A DNA stretch of 64,000 nucleotides from Planctomycetaceae bacterium. GTDB lineage: Bacteria > Planctomycetota > Planctomycetia > Planctomycetales > Planctomycetaceae. Below the pieces are notes generated by a model that was not told the DNA's origin, did no database searches, and saw nothing but the letters and a program-made list of their open reading frames with translations. Of this stretch, positions 16,886 to 26,500 are shown piece after piece (positions within the stretch are counted from its first letter, which is position 1; each line of letters starts with the position of its first letter). The DNA lies in contig JAHBXV010000025.1 of assembly GCA_019636285.1 (NCBI GenBank), forward strand, positions 33,076 to 97,075, in the 5' to 3' direction. The position numbers and the translations under genes are program-made.

Positions 16886-18175
16886 TCAGTTCGCGTCGGG
16901 CTTCAATTCGAGTTCGATGAGCTTTTTCTCGGCGTTGACCGACTTGACCTTCGCGAAGTCGATTTTGGACGCGAACTCGGTGATGTTCGGCACGGGAGCC
17001 AGCATGATCGTGGTCACGCCGCCGCTGGAACTGGCCGAGAATTCCGCGTTGGCATCGTCCGCGAGCAGATCGTTGAGTTTGTCGAAGATCATTTCCTGCT
17101 GTTCGTCGGTCAGTTCGCCCGTCACGCGCACTTCGATCTGGTCTTCCTGCGACGGAGCGGCCGGCTGATTGAACTGCATCGCCATCATCGATGCCTGCAT
17201 GACGATCGGGAAGACCGCCTGATTGAATTCCTCGGCGTTCTTCGCGGCCAGGAGACCATCGAGCGTCGCGTCCACGCCCTTGATCTGCGCCAGAACCTGC
17301 CCCTTCGCGGCGGCAATCGCCTCGGCATCAACGCTCGCGAGCTGTTCCTTCACCTTCGCGACCTGTTCGGCCCAACCCTCGGCGAGCGACTTGGGGATCC
17401 ATTTTTCTTCGACGAGCGTCAGTTCGACGGTCTCGGGCTCTTCGTCATCGGGCTTGGTAATTTCCACCACGGCCGATTGATCGTCGTGGCTAATCAGTTT
17501 GACCTTGACCTCGCTGAGCTTGGCGAACGGATTGACTTCGCCCGCCTGCCCCAGTTCCTTGAGCTGGCCGACAATCTTGTTGCCCGTTGTCGAAACAAAG
17601 GCGCTGACGTTGGCCGACTTCATTTTTTCGAGATCGGAAAGATCGCTTTCGGCGATCGTCTTCAGAACGCTGACCAGGCCGTTCCAGCCCTTGCGGACTT
17701 CCTCCGGCGACGACGTCGCGGCCGCCTGCTGAAAGATGGGCATCGCCAGGATGACGTCGGCCTTGGTTTCAAGAACCTGAATCGCCTTCTTCAGAACACC
17801 AAACGACGCATTCCAGATCTCCGGGTCCATCTTGGCCGAAAAGTCGCGAATGATCGTCTCGATATCGGCCTGATAAGAGGCTGGCAACATTTGCCAGGCA
17901 GGGTCCAGCTTGCCATTCTCAAGCCCCACGAACACCGACTGAACGGCACCAGCCGGACCATCGGCGACAACAGTGACCTCGGTCGGAGCGGTTTTGGGTT
18001 CAGCCGTGGTCATCGGCGGTTCCGCCGACTGAATCGGCGGCGTCGTGGACACGGCCTCTTCCGGCGCGACCGCAGCCGGTTGATCGGCCATCGGCTTGGC
18101 CGCTTCTTTACCGCATCCGGTCAGCCCCCCGAGCAGGGCGAACAGACTCATCAAAACCACGATTGGTTGTTTCAT
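16886..18175 (-). CDS. Lipoprotein of unknown function
   Basis: The protein has 429 residues. The N-terminus has a lipobox (LGGLTGC at about residues 15-21), so it is predicted to be lipidated and held at a membrane. A Pro/Ala/Thr-rich linker follows. The remainder is helical, with repeated acidic and Ala-rich stretches and no cysteines after the lipobox. Start ATG 18175 has AAGGA eight bases upstream. I do not recognise a domain. A same-length frame on the other strand is its shadow. Confidence 0.75.
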   Translation of the reverse strand: MKQPIVVLMSLFALLGGLTGCGKEAAKPMADQPAAVAPEEAVSTTPPIQSAEPPMTTAEPKTAPTEVTVVADGPAGAVQSVFVGLENGKLDPAWQMLPASYQADIETIIRDFSAKMDPEIWNASFGVLKKAIQVLETKADVILAMPIFQQAAATSSPEEVRKGWNGLVSVLKTIAESDLSDLEKMKSANVSAFVSTTGNKIVGQLKELGQAGEVNPFAKLSEVKVKLISHDDQSAVVEITKPDDEEPETVELTLVEEKWIPKSLAEGWAEQVAKVKEQLASVDAEAIAAAKGQVLAQIKGVDATLDGLLAAKNAEEFNQAVFPIVMQASMMAMQFNQPAAPSQEDQIEVRVTGELTDEQQEMIFDKLNDLLADDANAEFSASSSGGVTTIMLAPVPNITEFASKIDFAKVKSVNAEKKLIELELKPDAN

Positions 18176-18295
18176 GAAACCAGTCCTTGAGAAGGAAGAA
18201 TGTTCGTCCTGTCAGCCGCCACAATGTTACCGTTATACGGTCAAATTGGCGAGACGCTGGACCGCCACATCAGGGTCATTGTCAGGTCGAGAGAG

Positions 18296-18325
18296 TCGCG
18301 CTCCCCTGCGGGTCGCGGCTAAAAG
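18296..18325 (-). repeat. TAGCCGCGACCC repeat, copy 1 (inverted)
   Basis: On the minus strand this reads TTAGCCGCGACCCGCAGGGG and then AGCG. It matches 19283-19312 and 45319-45350. Copies 1 and 2 lie in opposite orientation on either side of trpA. Confidence 0.55.
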
Positions 18326-18342
18326 CCGTGATGCCGATTGCC

Positions 18343-19167
18343 TTAGCGTTTTTCGTGTGCCGCTGTCGCCAGATCGACGGCGGCCGCGCGAACCGCCGCG
18401 ACAGCCCGTTCGACCGATTCGGGAGAGCCGTCGATTCCGTCGAGATGTCGCACAAGCGCTGATCCGACAATCGCGCCGTCGGCTCGTCCGTGCAGTTCGC
18501 GCACCTGCTCGGGTCGGCTGAGACCAAAGCCCACGGCCAGCGGAAGCTCGGTTCGCTGGCGCAGTTCGCTGAGCATTTCCTGAAGACTCGTCGCCACGGC
18601 TTCGCGAACGCCAGTCGTTCCGGCGACGGCGATGCAATACACAAAGCCCGAGCCGTTCTTGAGGATGCGAGTCATCCGCTCTTCGGGAGTCGTCGGTGCG
18701 ACCAGTTGAATCAGGTCGAGGCCGCGCTCGCGCACCAGCGCGGCGAACTCGTCCGCTTCATCGCCGGGAAGATCGGGAACAATCAGTCCGCGAAAACCAG
18801 ACTCGGCCGCACGATCCAGAAACGCCGCGTTGCCGGTTCGGAAAATGAGCGCGTACGAGACCATCGCCACCAGCGGAGCCGAGATTTTCGCCGACCACTC
18901 GGCTGCGGCGCTGAAGATCTGACTCAGCCGAACATGCTTCCCAAGCGCCCTGGTGTAGGACGCCTGAATGACCGGGCCGTCGGCGATCGGGTCGCTGTAG
19001 GGGAAACCGATTTCAATCAGGTCGGCTCCCGCTTCGTCGAGAGCGGCGACCAGCCGCCCTGTCACGTCGAGGTCGGGATCGCCAGCCGTGACGAACGGAA
19101 TGAATGCCAACTGACCGGCGGCTTGCCGCCGGGAAAACACGTCGCTGATGGAAGAGTTTGCGGTCAC
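18343..19167 (-). CDS. trpA: Tryptophan synthase alpha subunit
   Basis: TrpA cleaves indole-3-glycerol phosphate to indole, which passes to TrpB. From GTG 19167 the product has 274 residues, close to the family norm. FIPFVTAGDPDL is near the start, and LIEIGFPYSDPIADGP carries catalytic Glu52 and Asp63. PDLPGDEADEF and VGFGLSRPEQV follow. The frame stays open to ATG 19257, adding 30 residues with no family match, so I prefer the shorter form; neither start has a strong ribosome-binding site. trpB is not beside it, so the trp genes are dispersed here. Confidence 0.92.
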   Translation of the reverse strand: MTANSSISDVFSRRQAAGQLAFIPFVTAGDPDLDVTGRLVAALDEAGADLIEIGFPYSDPIADGPVIQASYTRALGKHVRLSQIFSAAAEWSAKISAPLVAMVSYALIFRTGNAAFLDRAAESGFRGLIVPDLPGDEADEFAALVRERGLDLIQLVAPTTPEERMTRILKNGSGFVYCIAVAGTTGVREAVATSLQEMLSELRQRTELPLAVGFGLSRPEQVRELHGRADGAIVGSALVRHLDGIDGSPESVERAVAAVRAAAVDLATAAHEKR

Positions 19168-19282
19168 GAAAATTTCGCCGAAAATACCGGTGTGTTCTGC
19201 CGCGAGCGTATTTACTCGCTCGCGAATTGCCGTCACGTTACGCCGTTCCCCGGCCATTGAAAAGCGACCGTTCGAGTCGCCC

Positions 19283-19312
19283 TCTTAGCCGCGACCCAAA
19301 GGGGAGCGATGC
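19283..19312 (+). repeat. TAGCCGCGACCC repeat, copy 2
   Basis: The sequence CTTAGCCGCGACCCAAAGGG continues GAGCGATGCC. It is related to copies at 18296 (inverted) and 45319. It lies between trpA and the next sulfatase, about 30 bases before that gene's ribosome-binding site. Confidence 0.55.
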
Positions 19313-19352
19313 CTTTGCTACAATCGCCCTCAAACCCCCCAGGAGAGACCCC

Positions 19353-20828
19353 ATGAACAGACATCCGTTTTGGCTGCTTCTCGGCATGATCCTGTCAGCA
19401 GGCTCTGGGGTGGCAGCCGATCGACCGAACATTCTCTTCATCGCCGTCGACGACCTGCGTCCGGAGCTGGGGTGTTACGGAGTCGAGCACATTCAATCGC
19501 CGCGGATCGATGCCTTCGCGAAGACGGCGGTGACGTTTCGCCGGGCGTACTGCCAGCAAGCCGTCTGTTCGCCGTCGCGGACCAGCCTGCTTACCGGTCT
19601 GCGGCCAGACACCACGCGGGTCTATGACCTGGAAACTCACTTTCGGAAAACGATTCCCGATGTGGTGACGCTGCCACAGCGATTTCAACAGGCGGGCTAT
19701 CACACAGTGGGCATGGGAAAGATCTATCACGGCGGACTCGACGACCCGGCATCCTGGTCGGAACCCTGGAGCACGGTGAACCGCCCGGCTTACGCCTCGG
19801 CTGAGTCGATGGAGCGGATCCGGCTGAAGCAGCAGCAGGCGAAAGCGAAGGGCTTGAAAGGAAAGGCTGCCAGCCGGGCGGCGCGTGGTCCGGTCCTGGA
19901 GGCGGGAGACGTCGAAGACAATTTCTATACCGATGGGGCGCTGGCCGAGAAGGCGGTTGCTCGCATGGAACAACTGGCCGGGGGAGACCAGCCCTTCTTT
20001 CTCGCCGTCGGTTTTCTCAAGCCCCATCTGCCGTTCATCGCGCCGCGGCGATATTTCGATCTCTATCCGCTCCAATCGATTTCACTGGCCGACAATCCGT
20101 TCCATCCGCATGGCGCGCCCCCCTTCGCCCTGACGAACTCCGGCGAGATGCGGGTCTACGACGGGATTCCCAAGTCTGGCCCTGTTGATGACGAAACCGC
20201 GAGGCGATTGCGGCAGGCGTACTACGCCTGTGTCAGCTACACCGATGCGAACATTGGACGATTGCTCGACGGTCTCGAGCGGCTGAAGCTGAGCGAATCA
20301 ACCATCGTGGTCCTGTGGGGCGACCACGGCTGGAAGCTGGGCGAGCATGGCGAATGGTGCAAGCACTCGACCGTGGAGAACGACACGCACGTGGTGTTGA
20401 TGATGCGCGCGCCGGGTCGCCAGGGGATGGGTCAGTCGAGCGACGCGCTGGTGGAGTTCGTCGACATCTATCCCACGCTTTGCGAACTCGCAAAGATCGA
20501 TGCGTCCAAAGAACTCGAAGGAACGAGCTTCGCGCGGCTGCTGGATGATCCCACGCGCGACTGGAAGACGGCGGCTTTCAGCCAGTACCCGCGCACGCAT
20601 GAAGGAGTGGGTCTGATGGGTTACTCGCTACGGACGGACAAGTTCCGTTACACGCGCTGGGTGGAAAGGCGCGACCCGTCGAAAGTCGTCGCGGAAGAAC
20701 TCTACGACGAACAAACCGATCCCGCAGAGAACGAGAACATCGCAGAGAAGGACGAGTTCGCGAAGACGCTGGCGACATTGCGCGAACAGATGGACGCCGG
20801 CTGGCGGGGAGCACGACCACGTGAGTGA
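19353..20828 (+). CDS. Exported sulfatase, iduronate-2-sulfatase-like
   Basis: The protein has 491 residues. It has a signal peptide (hydrophobic 5-20, cleavage near GVAA), then PNILFIAVDDLRPELGCYG with the metal-binding Asp pair at 33-34. The formylglycine motif is C72-S-P-S-R, followed by TSLLTGLRPD. GKIYHGG, KPHLPF and WGDHGWKLGEHGEW are typical of the iduronate-2-sulfatase branch. It removes sulfate groups from sulfated glycans outside the cytoplasm; the exact substrate is not readable. ATG 19353 has AGGAGAG upstream; the frame open to 19158 is discounted. Confidence 0.92.
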   Translation: MNRHPFWLLLGMILSAGSGVAADRPNILFIAVDDLRPELGCYGVEHIQSPRIDAFAKTAVTFRRAYCQQAVCSPSRTSLLTGLRPDTTRVYDLETHFRKTIPDVVTLPQRFQQAGYHTVGMGKIYHGGLDDPASWSEPWSTVNRPAYASAESMERIRLKQQQAKAKGLKGKAASRAARGPVLEAGDVEDNFYTDGALAEKAVARMEQLAGGDQPFFLAVGFLKPHLPFIAPRRYFDLYPLQSISLADNPFHPHGAPPFALTNSGEMRVYDGIPKSGPVDDETARRLRQAYYACVSYTDANIGRLLDGLERLKLSESTIVVLWGDHGWKLGEHGEWCKHSTVENDTHVVLMMRAPGRQGMGQSSDALVEFVDIYPTLCELAKIDASKELEGTSFARLLDDPTRDWKTAAFSQYPRTHEGVGLMGYSLRTDKFRYTRWVERRDPSKVVAEELYDEQTDPAENENIAEKDEFAKTLATLREQMDAGWRGARPRE

Positions 20829-21320
20829 GGCCGTGTCGGCCGTACTGCGCGGATCGATGGACAACGCTCTTCTTCCGTTTCGGAAATGGCGGATGGGCAA
20901 ACCCACGCCGTTCTGCAAAGCCGTCAGGACATGCCCTCGACCGCCAGGCAGAATTGACTGATGGAGTCCTCACAAAGCCACTAAGGCACGGAGAAAATCC
21001 GTCGGAACATATCCCATCCGCTGGTCATGATTTGTCTTGGCCACTCCTTGTCTTGGTCACTCTCGGTGCCTTCGTGCCTTAGTGAGGGCCATAGTCTTCG
21101 CCCACGACAAACGCGTCAGAGCCAGGTCGGTGGCGCGCCCCATGAGGTCTTCGGGGGGCGTGACGTAGAGGCAAAACCCAACGAACAGTCCCTGTATTTG
21201 CGACGTCGAGAGGGATTCGACGCCTTCTTCTCTCGCGTCGAAACCGGTTGGCAGCCCATCGACTTGCGAATGGTTCCCGCGCTCACGATATCCAGAGATT
21301 TCGACGCCCCTAAGAACGAA
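20829..21320. other. Non-coding region with a large inverted repeat
   Basis: CACTAAGGCACG near 20971 is mirrored by CGTGCCTTAGTG near 21072, with about 90 bases between, so the pair could form a long stem-loop or be the ends of a small element. Frames of 112-125 codons cross the region on both strands, but neither has a recognisable product or a good start signal. Confidence 0.4.
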
Positions 21321-21356
21321 AAGAAGCGGCCGGTACGGGACCGACCGCTTCTTGAA
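21321..21356 (-). terminator. Rho-independent terminator of the histone-like gene
   Basis: On the minus strand AAGAAGCGGTCGGT pairs with ACCGGCCGCTTCTT around CCCGT, followed by TTCGTTC. It lies about 80 bases downstream of the stop of the small lysine/alanine-rich gene. Confidence 0.7.
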
Positions 21357-21435
21357 TTGTTGTAGTACGAGGTTCTTGCACCAGCGAATTGGGCGTGAAG
21401 ATGTTTCACAAGCGGTGGAGACCACCGCCGGCAAA

Positions 21436-21564
21436 CTACATCTTCTTGACGGCCTTCTTGGTCGTCTTCTTGACGGCCTTCTTCGCCGTCTTCTTCACGG
21501 CCTTCTTCGTGGCTTTCTTGACGGCCTTCTTGACGGCCTTCTTGGCTGCTTTCTTCTTGGCCAC
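21436..21564 (-). CDS. 42-residue Lys/Ala-rich histone H1-like peptide
   Basis: Start GTG at 21564 is preceded by GGAGG at a seven-base spacing, an excellent signal, and the frame ends with TAG at 21436. The product is made almost only of Lys, Ala, Val and Thr in repeats of the KKAVKK/KKATKK type. This matches the C-terminal tail of histone H1 and of bacterial Hc1-like DNA-compacting proteins. It probably binds nucleoid DNA through charge. It is a stand-alone peptide with its own terminator and has no partner gene. It is too short for usual gene-length cut-offs. Confidence 0.8.
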   Translation of the reverse strand: MAKKKAAKKAVKKAVKKATKKAVKKTAKKAVKKTTKKAVKKM

Positions 21565-21990
21565 CTTCAGTCCTCCTTCCAGAGAGACATACGTGTGACC
21601 GTCGGGGCCGCCGGCTTACCGGGCTGAACGTTGCGGCACGAACGCGTCACACAACCGAATCCTTTCCGACCTGCCAACCTTGACAAGTCGCGTGACAAGC
21701 ACATGGATCATGGTCTTGTCTTGAGCACGTTGCAGAGCGGCAGACTCTTCAACGCACGCTTGACAGACCGGTCATCACCATCACTTGTCACAGAACTGGG
21801 CGTAATCGTACGAATTTCTAAAAAGACTTCAAGCCATTTGTTGAGTGACTTGAAAGAAATCGCGCGCTTTGCTCGCGCTTCAAGGCAGCGAACATCGCGA
21901 TTCATGTCGTCGCGTTGACATCGTAACCGGTCATCTCGCGATCATGCGCGAGCCTTCCACATCGCGATCTCGCATCGACCGATCATCTCC
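21565..21990. promoter_or_regulatory. Upstream region of the histone-like gene
   Basis: No gene is supported here. The middle part (about 21780-21860) is AT-richer than its surroundings. TGACAAG-like words occur repeatedly (around 21680-21700 and, mirrored, near 21760-21790). TCGCGA-type palindromes cluster at 21895-22010. These could be promoter or protein-binding sequences, but no site can be named. Confidence 0.3.
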
Positions 21991-23514
21991 TCAACGCGCG
22001 ATCGTCGAAGGGACATGTCGATACGGCGTCTCCAACAACAGCACGCACAAACACGTGATGTAAAGACGACCCGCATTGTCGGCGAACTCTTCGACCGTGC
22101 CGCGCGGTTGCGTGGGATGCCAGCTTCCACGAATGTCGGCCGAACCACGCGAAGCCTGCTGAGAAACCACGAGATCACGCACTTTGGGAAACCATTCCGC
22201 GAATGCAGTCTGATCGTATTGATTGAGAAACTCGGCCACGAACAGCCACGCGACCACATTGCGGCGACCGGTCGTCCAATCAGGTTGTCTCTCGCTCTCG
22301 AGCAGCAGTTCCGCGCCGCGACGCAGTGAGGGATGGTCGGCTGGCCAGCCCATCCACAACCGCGCGAGCAGAGCCTGCGAGGTGAGCGCGCTGGTGGCGG
22401 CATCGGCGTTCGATGACGGCTGATAGCGATAGCGAACGCCGCCATCTTGTTGAACGCGATCCAAGAACCCCGAGGCTCGCGCGAAGTCATCCAGAGAGAC
22501 GTCGACTCCCGCCAGCCGAGCCGAGTGGAGTGCCACCAGTGCCAGGCCGGTGACGGACGTGTCGGCTTCCATGAGCGGCGTCATGGGGCGGTACCGCCAG
22601 CCCCCGAACTTCGGATGCTGGGCATTGAGCAGATGGCTCACCGCCCGTTCCAAAGGAGCGCGCAGGGTCTCATCATCCGTCATGGCGAGCGCTTCCGCCA
22701 GTACCAGGGTGCCGGTCGCATGCGCGTAGAATGTCGTATAGCGTCCCTGGTCGAAACGAATGTCGTGCAGATCACCGGTCTCGGGATCCTGCTGGCCAAT
22801 CAGCCATTTCAAACCGCGGTCGACGGCTTCACGATGCGTCCCGCGTTCGTGAGTTTGGCCTGCCCCCAGGAAGGCGAGTAGCGCGAGGGCCGTTGCTCCC
22901 GAATCGGTCCGCAGCGTGGAGAGCGCCGCATCGGGGTAACCCTCGTGGAGCTGCCAGCGGCCATCGCTTAGCTGATGACGGGCCAGCCACGAGAGCCCGG
23001 CTTCCACCGCGCGCTCGGCCGCGGCGATCTTAGGATCATTCTGAACGGCTGACTCGCGCAGAGTGGGATCACGACCATCAAGCAAGCCGCGCAACGGAAT
23101 GAACGTGGGGGCGAGTCCCGTTTCTTCCGTCGTTCCTCCCGTCGCCGCGCTGGCCGCCACTTTGGGCGCGCTCTCTGAGGCGGGCCGCGACAAGTCCCAC
23201 AATTGAACCGGGACGCGTTCACTGGCTGCGTCGCCGGGTGAAGAGAGACTGCCCGGAGGCACCCAACCGACGAGTATCGGATCGAGGTCGCGAGTCGACC
23301 GGATTTGATAAACGATGACCGCGAACACCAGCAGCACGACCGCGTGAAAGGCCCCACTGGCCGCCAGTCCCTTCCAGCCGCTTGCCACATCGCGACGAAT
23401 GCGCTCGAAGACGCTCACTCGATGCCAATGCTGGTCCGCATCTGAAACCTGCAAGCGGAACCGGGCGCGCGAACCCGGCAGACGGGGAGGTCGTCCCGGC
23501 GAGTCTTGAGGCAT
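21991..23514 (-). CDS. Membrane-anchored prenyltransferase/squalene-cyclase-fold repeat protein
   Basis: The protein has 507 residues. A basic N-terminus and one membrane helix (FHAVVLLVFAVIVYQI, about residues 56-71) are followed by a linker. The main body is an alpha/alpha-toroid with repeats such as GLSWLARHQLSDGRW, GLKWLIGQQDPETGD, HLLNAQHPKFGGWRYRP and GFLDRVQQDGGVRY. These match the QW-type repeats of the squalene-oxidase family as found in many planctomycete proteins. The cyclase DxDD motif is not visible, so a binding or structural role is more likely than terpene cyclisation. ATG 23514 has GGAG five bases upstream. It follows the DUF1549 gene on the same strand after 61 bases. Confidence 0.8.
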   Translation of the reverse strand: MPQDSPGRPPRLPGSRARFRLQVSDADQHWHRVSVFERIRRDVASGWKGLAASGAFHAVVLLVFAVIVYQIRSTRDLDPILVGWVPPGSLSSPGDAASERVPVQLWDLSRPASESAPKVAASAATGGTTEETGLAPTFIPLRGLLDGRDPTLRESAVQNDPKIAAAERAVEAGLSWLARHQLSDGRWQLHEGYPDAALSTLRTDSGATALALLAFLGAGQTHERGTHREAVDRGLKWLIGQQDPETGDLHDIRFDQGRYTTFYAHATGTLVLAEALAMTDDETLRAPLERAVSHLLNAQHPKFGGWRYRPMTPLMEADTSVTGLALVALHSARLAGVDVSLDDFARASGFLDRVQQDGGVRYRYQPSSNADAATSALTSQALLARLWMGWPADHPSLRRGAELLLESERQPDWTTGRRNVVAWLFVAEFLNQYDQTAFAEWFPKVRDLVVSQQASRGSADIRGSWHPTQPRGTVEEFADNAGRLYITCLCVLLLETPYRHVPSTIAR

Positions 23515-23575
23515 GTTCGCTCCACGGCGTTTTGGGCGGTCGCCACGATCGACGACACTACCCACGCCGGTTACG

Positions 23576-26500
23576 TCAGGGGACGAACACGAATTCCGGT
23601 GAGTTGATTAAGACCCAGACCAGGTCTTCGGCCGCTTCGCGCCAGGCCGGTGTTAGCCGAGCCGTCGCGGGGTCGCCTCGTTCCACCGCCTCCGCATACG
23701 CGATCTTTCGGTCGTTGGCTTCCGGCTGAAGATGGTTCGTCCAACTGACGCCGGTCGCACGCGGACGAAGAATCGGCTGTCGCGGCTGATCCAGACGTCG
23801 CCGTGTCTCGAAACCCGCGGACAACAGTCCCGCAGCAGCGGACTTTTCGTCGTCCGTCGGTCGACGGGTCAACACGGCCAGGTAGGTCTGTTCGACAAAC
23901 TGATCGAGCGACACGTCTTCCAGGGCCAGATCGGTGAAGCGGCTATCATCGGAAAGCTGGGTCGTTCGGCGAGCGACCGCGCCGTTCGCGAGAATGGCCG
24001 GCTGCAACACGGTGGTTTCGTTCGGGCGCGCCGAGCGAGGATCTGGACGATTCGGCCGCCAGCCAAACGTCTCCAGCACGTCAGCCAACGCTTGAATGCC
24101 GGGCAGCGAGAGACTGGGGCGATCTCGCTCATTGGAGAGGGCTCCCAACTGCCACGCGCGCCGCGGCGTTCCCAGGTTGAGCGAGCTCTTGTAACTTCGC
24201 AGACCATCCACATCGATGTTGAGATCTTCCGTGCGGAACGATTTGCCGGAGACCACGAACAACGAATCGAGGAGTTGCTCCGCCGAGAGACGTCGCGGCA
24301 TGGCAGCCGCGAACATTTCCGCGTGCGGTCCCGCGGCTCCCTCGGGGTCGACTTGCCGCCGATACGCGTCCGTCAGCACCATGAGGCGCGCCATGTGCTT
24401 GAGGTCGTAGCCACAACGAACCAGTTCGCGCGAGAGGTCGGCGAGCAGTTCGGGATGCGAAGGCTTGGCGTGCTCCCAATCGGCGATCGGTTCCACCAGC
24501 CCTCGGCCGAAGTAACGCTGCCACAGCCGATTGACGGCGACGTCCGCGAATCGTGTGTTGAAGGGGGACGTGACCCGCGCCGCGAGTTGCTCGCGCGTGT
24601 CGCCGGGTTTCTCGAACCAGCTTTCGGGTAACTCCTGGGATGCGAGTTCGGCGAATGGCCAAGCGGGTGGAACGGGGACGCCGGGTCGTAGGGTCACCTT
24701 GACCAGCAACGACGCCTGTGCCTCGGGATCGCCGGGAATGGTGCTTGTCTTCGGCACCGATTCGGCATCGCGCTTGAGCATCGCGGCGAGGCTGAACAGA
24801 TCTTGTTGCGAGAAATCGTGGAAGGGCGCGTCGTGGCACCGCGCGCAGGTCATCTCCATTCCGAGAAACGCCTGAGCGAGCACATGGGCCTTGGCGGCCA
24901 TCGGAGCATCGTTCTGTGTCGCCAGTTCAAACCCGGCCGGACCGCCGTAATGCGTACTCCCTTCCATCAGAATCAGTTCGGTCACGAACCGGTCGAGCGG
25001 TTTGTTATCGAGGAACGACTCTTCGATCCAGAACCGGAAGGGTCCGGTGTTGTTGAGCGTCGGATTGACGACGTTTGGGTTCTCACCAAGCACGTCCTGC
25101 CAATAGCCGATCCAGTGATCGGCCCAGCCCCGATCGGCCAGCAGCCGATCGACGGCGCGCTCGCGACGCGATTCCGGGGGATCCTGCTCGAAGGCCGCGA
25201 TCTGTTCCGGCGACGGAACCGTTCCCACAAGATCGAGCGTTACACGCCGCAGGAAGGCCAGATCGCTGATCGGACCGAGCGGCTGCACGCCCGCAGATTC
25301 GATGGCCACGTTCAGTCGTCCGTCAATCGCCGAACTCGTGAGCGCAGGCACATCGTCGAGGCCGAGCAGCTTGCGGGCGTCTTGATGACGGCGTTCCCAG
25401 AACTGATCGTAAGCCGTGGAAGCGACCCGGCGACGTTGCTGGTTCTCCCACGTTAGTCGCTCAGCTTCTCGCTCGGCCCAGGCTTCCCAGTCGACATCGG
25501 TCAGCGGCAGGTCAGACGGCGACCCGAGAACCTGAAACTGATCGGGACTCGTCTCGAAAGCGAGGCAGGTCTCTCCCGTTTCGGGACGACGTTCGCGACC
25601 CCCCAGGATCAGGTCGAGCGAAATGACGTGTTCCTGACCGTCCCCTTCAAACGAAACCACCGTCTCGTGATCGCCGGGCTGCGGCGGGCGAATCGTTGAT
25701 GAGACTTCACTCTTCAAGTCGTAGAGAGTGCCATGCGCGTCGCTCGTCCGTGTCGGATAGTCCAACTCCGCCACGATCTCGCCATCGATTCGCAGAATGG
25801 CCGCACTTCGGGCTCGCACCAGAATGCGAAACGGGCCGCTCGGTAGGGCGCGTCGCCCCGACATCCGCACCAACAGCGGGTTGCCGCGATCGGCCTGCAC
25901 GCCATGCGGCGTGTAGAACCGGGGCAGTTCCGTGATTGCCCACATCGATTGCGTGAACCGTTCCATGGGTTCGGGAATTGGGAACTTCCACCCCTTCTTC
26001 TCCGGAATTCGCGTCATCACCTCGATCAGGACGGAATCGCCTGCGATTAGCTCTGACGGTGTCTCGTACGACGGCGGCAGAATACGCTCATACCGCGAGG
26101 CGATGGTTTCCGGCGACAGAATCGTCCGATAGATGGCGACTTCGTCGATCGCTCCATCCAGAGACGATCCAGCGCTCAGGCCCATCGATGAGCCAATCCA
26201 GAGTTCATCATCGTCGACGACGGGAGGCTCTTCGGTCGGCCCGCCATACCCGGTCCATTTTCCGGCAACCGAGGCGCCATCGACGTAGGCCCGGATCGAA
26301 TCGGGCTTGCCGAACTCGTAGGTCAACGCGACATGATGCCAGTCACCATCGGGCGTGAATCCTTCGGTGGCATCCCAGCGATGCCAGTCGGTGATTTCAC
26401 CGGGGCGATTGTCGGCATCGCGGAAAAGAAAACCGGGAACGGCCTGGCCGTTTGTCCCGACGAGTCGCAGCCCATAGTTCTGGTTGTCGCTGGCAAACCC

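Noticed and set aside
16868..18190. A 440-codon plus-strand frame opposite the lipoprotein gene
   Set aside because: Its Arg/His/Leu-rich product looks like an antisense translation, while the minus strand has a lipobox, a ribosome-binding site and a normal composition.
21027..21434. Overlapping frames of 112 and 125 codons in the region left of the histone-like gene
   Set aside because: They run through an inverted repeat and a terminator, have no good start signals and no recognised product.
21421..21564. CRISPR-like array from the regular AAGAAGGCC repeats
   Set aside because: The repeats encode KKA units in a frame with a perfect ribosome-binding site; there are no spacers.
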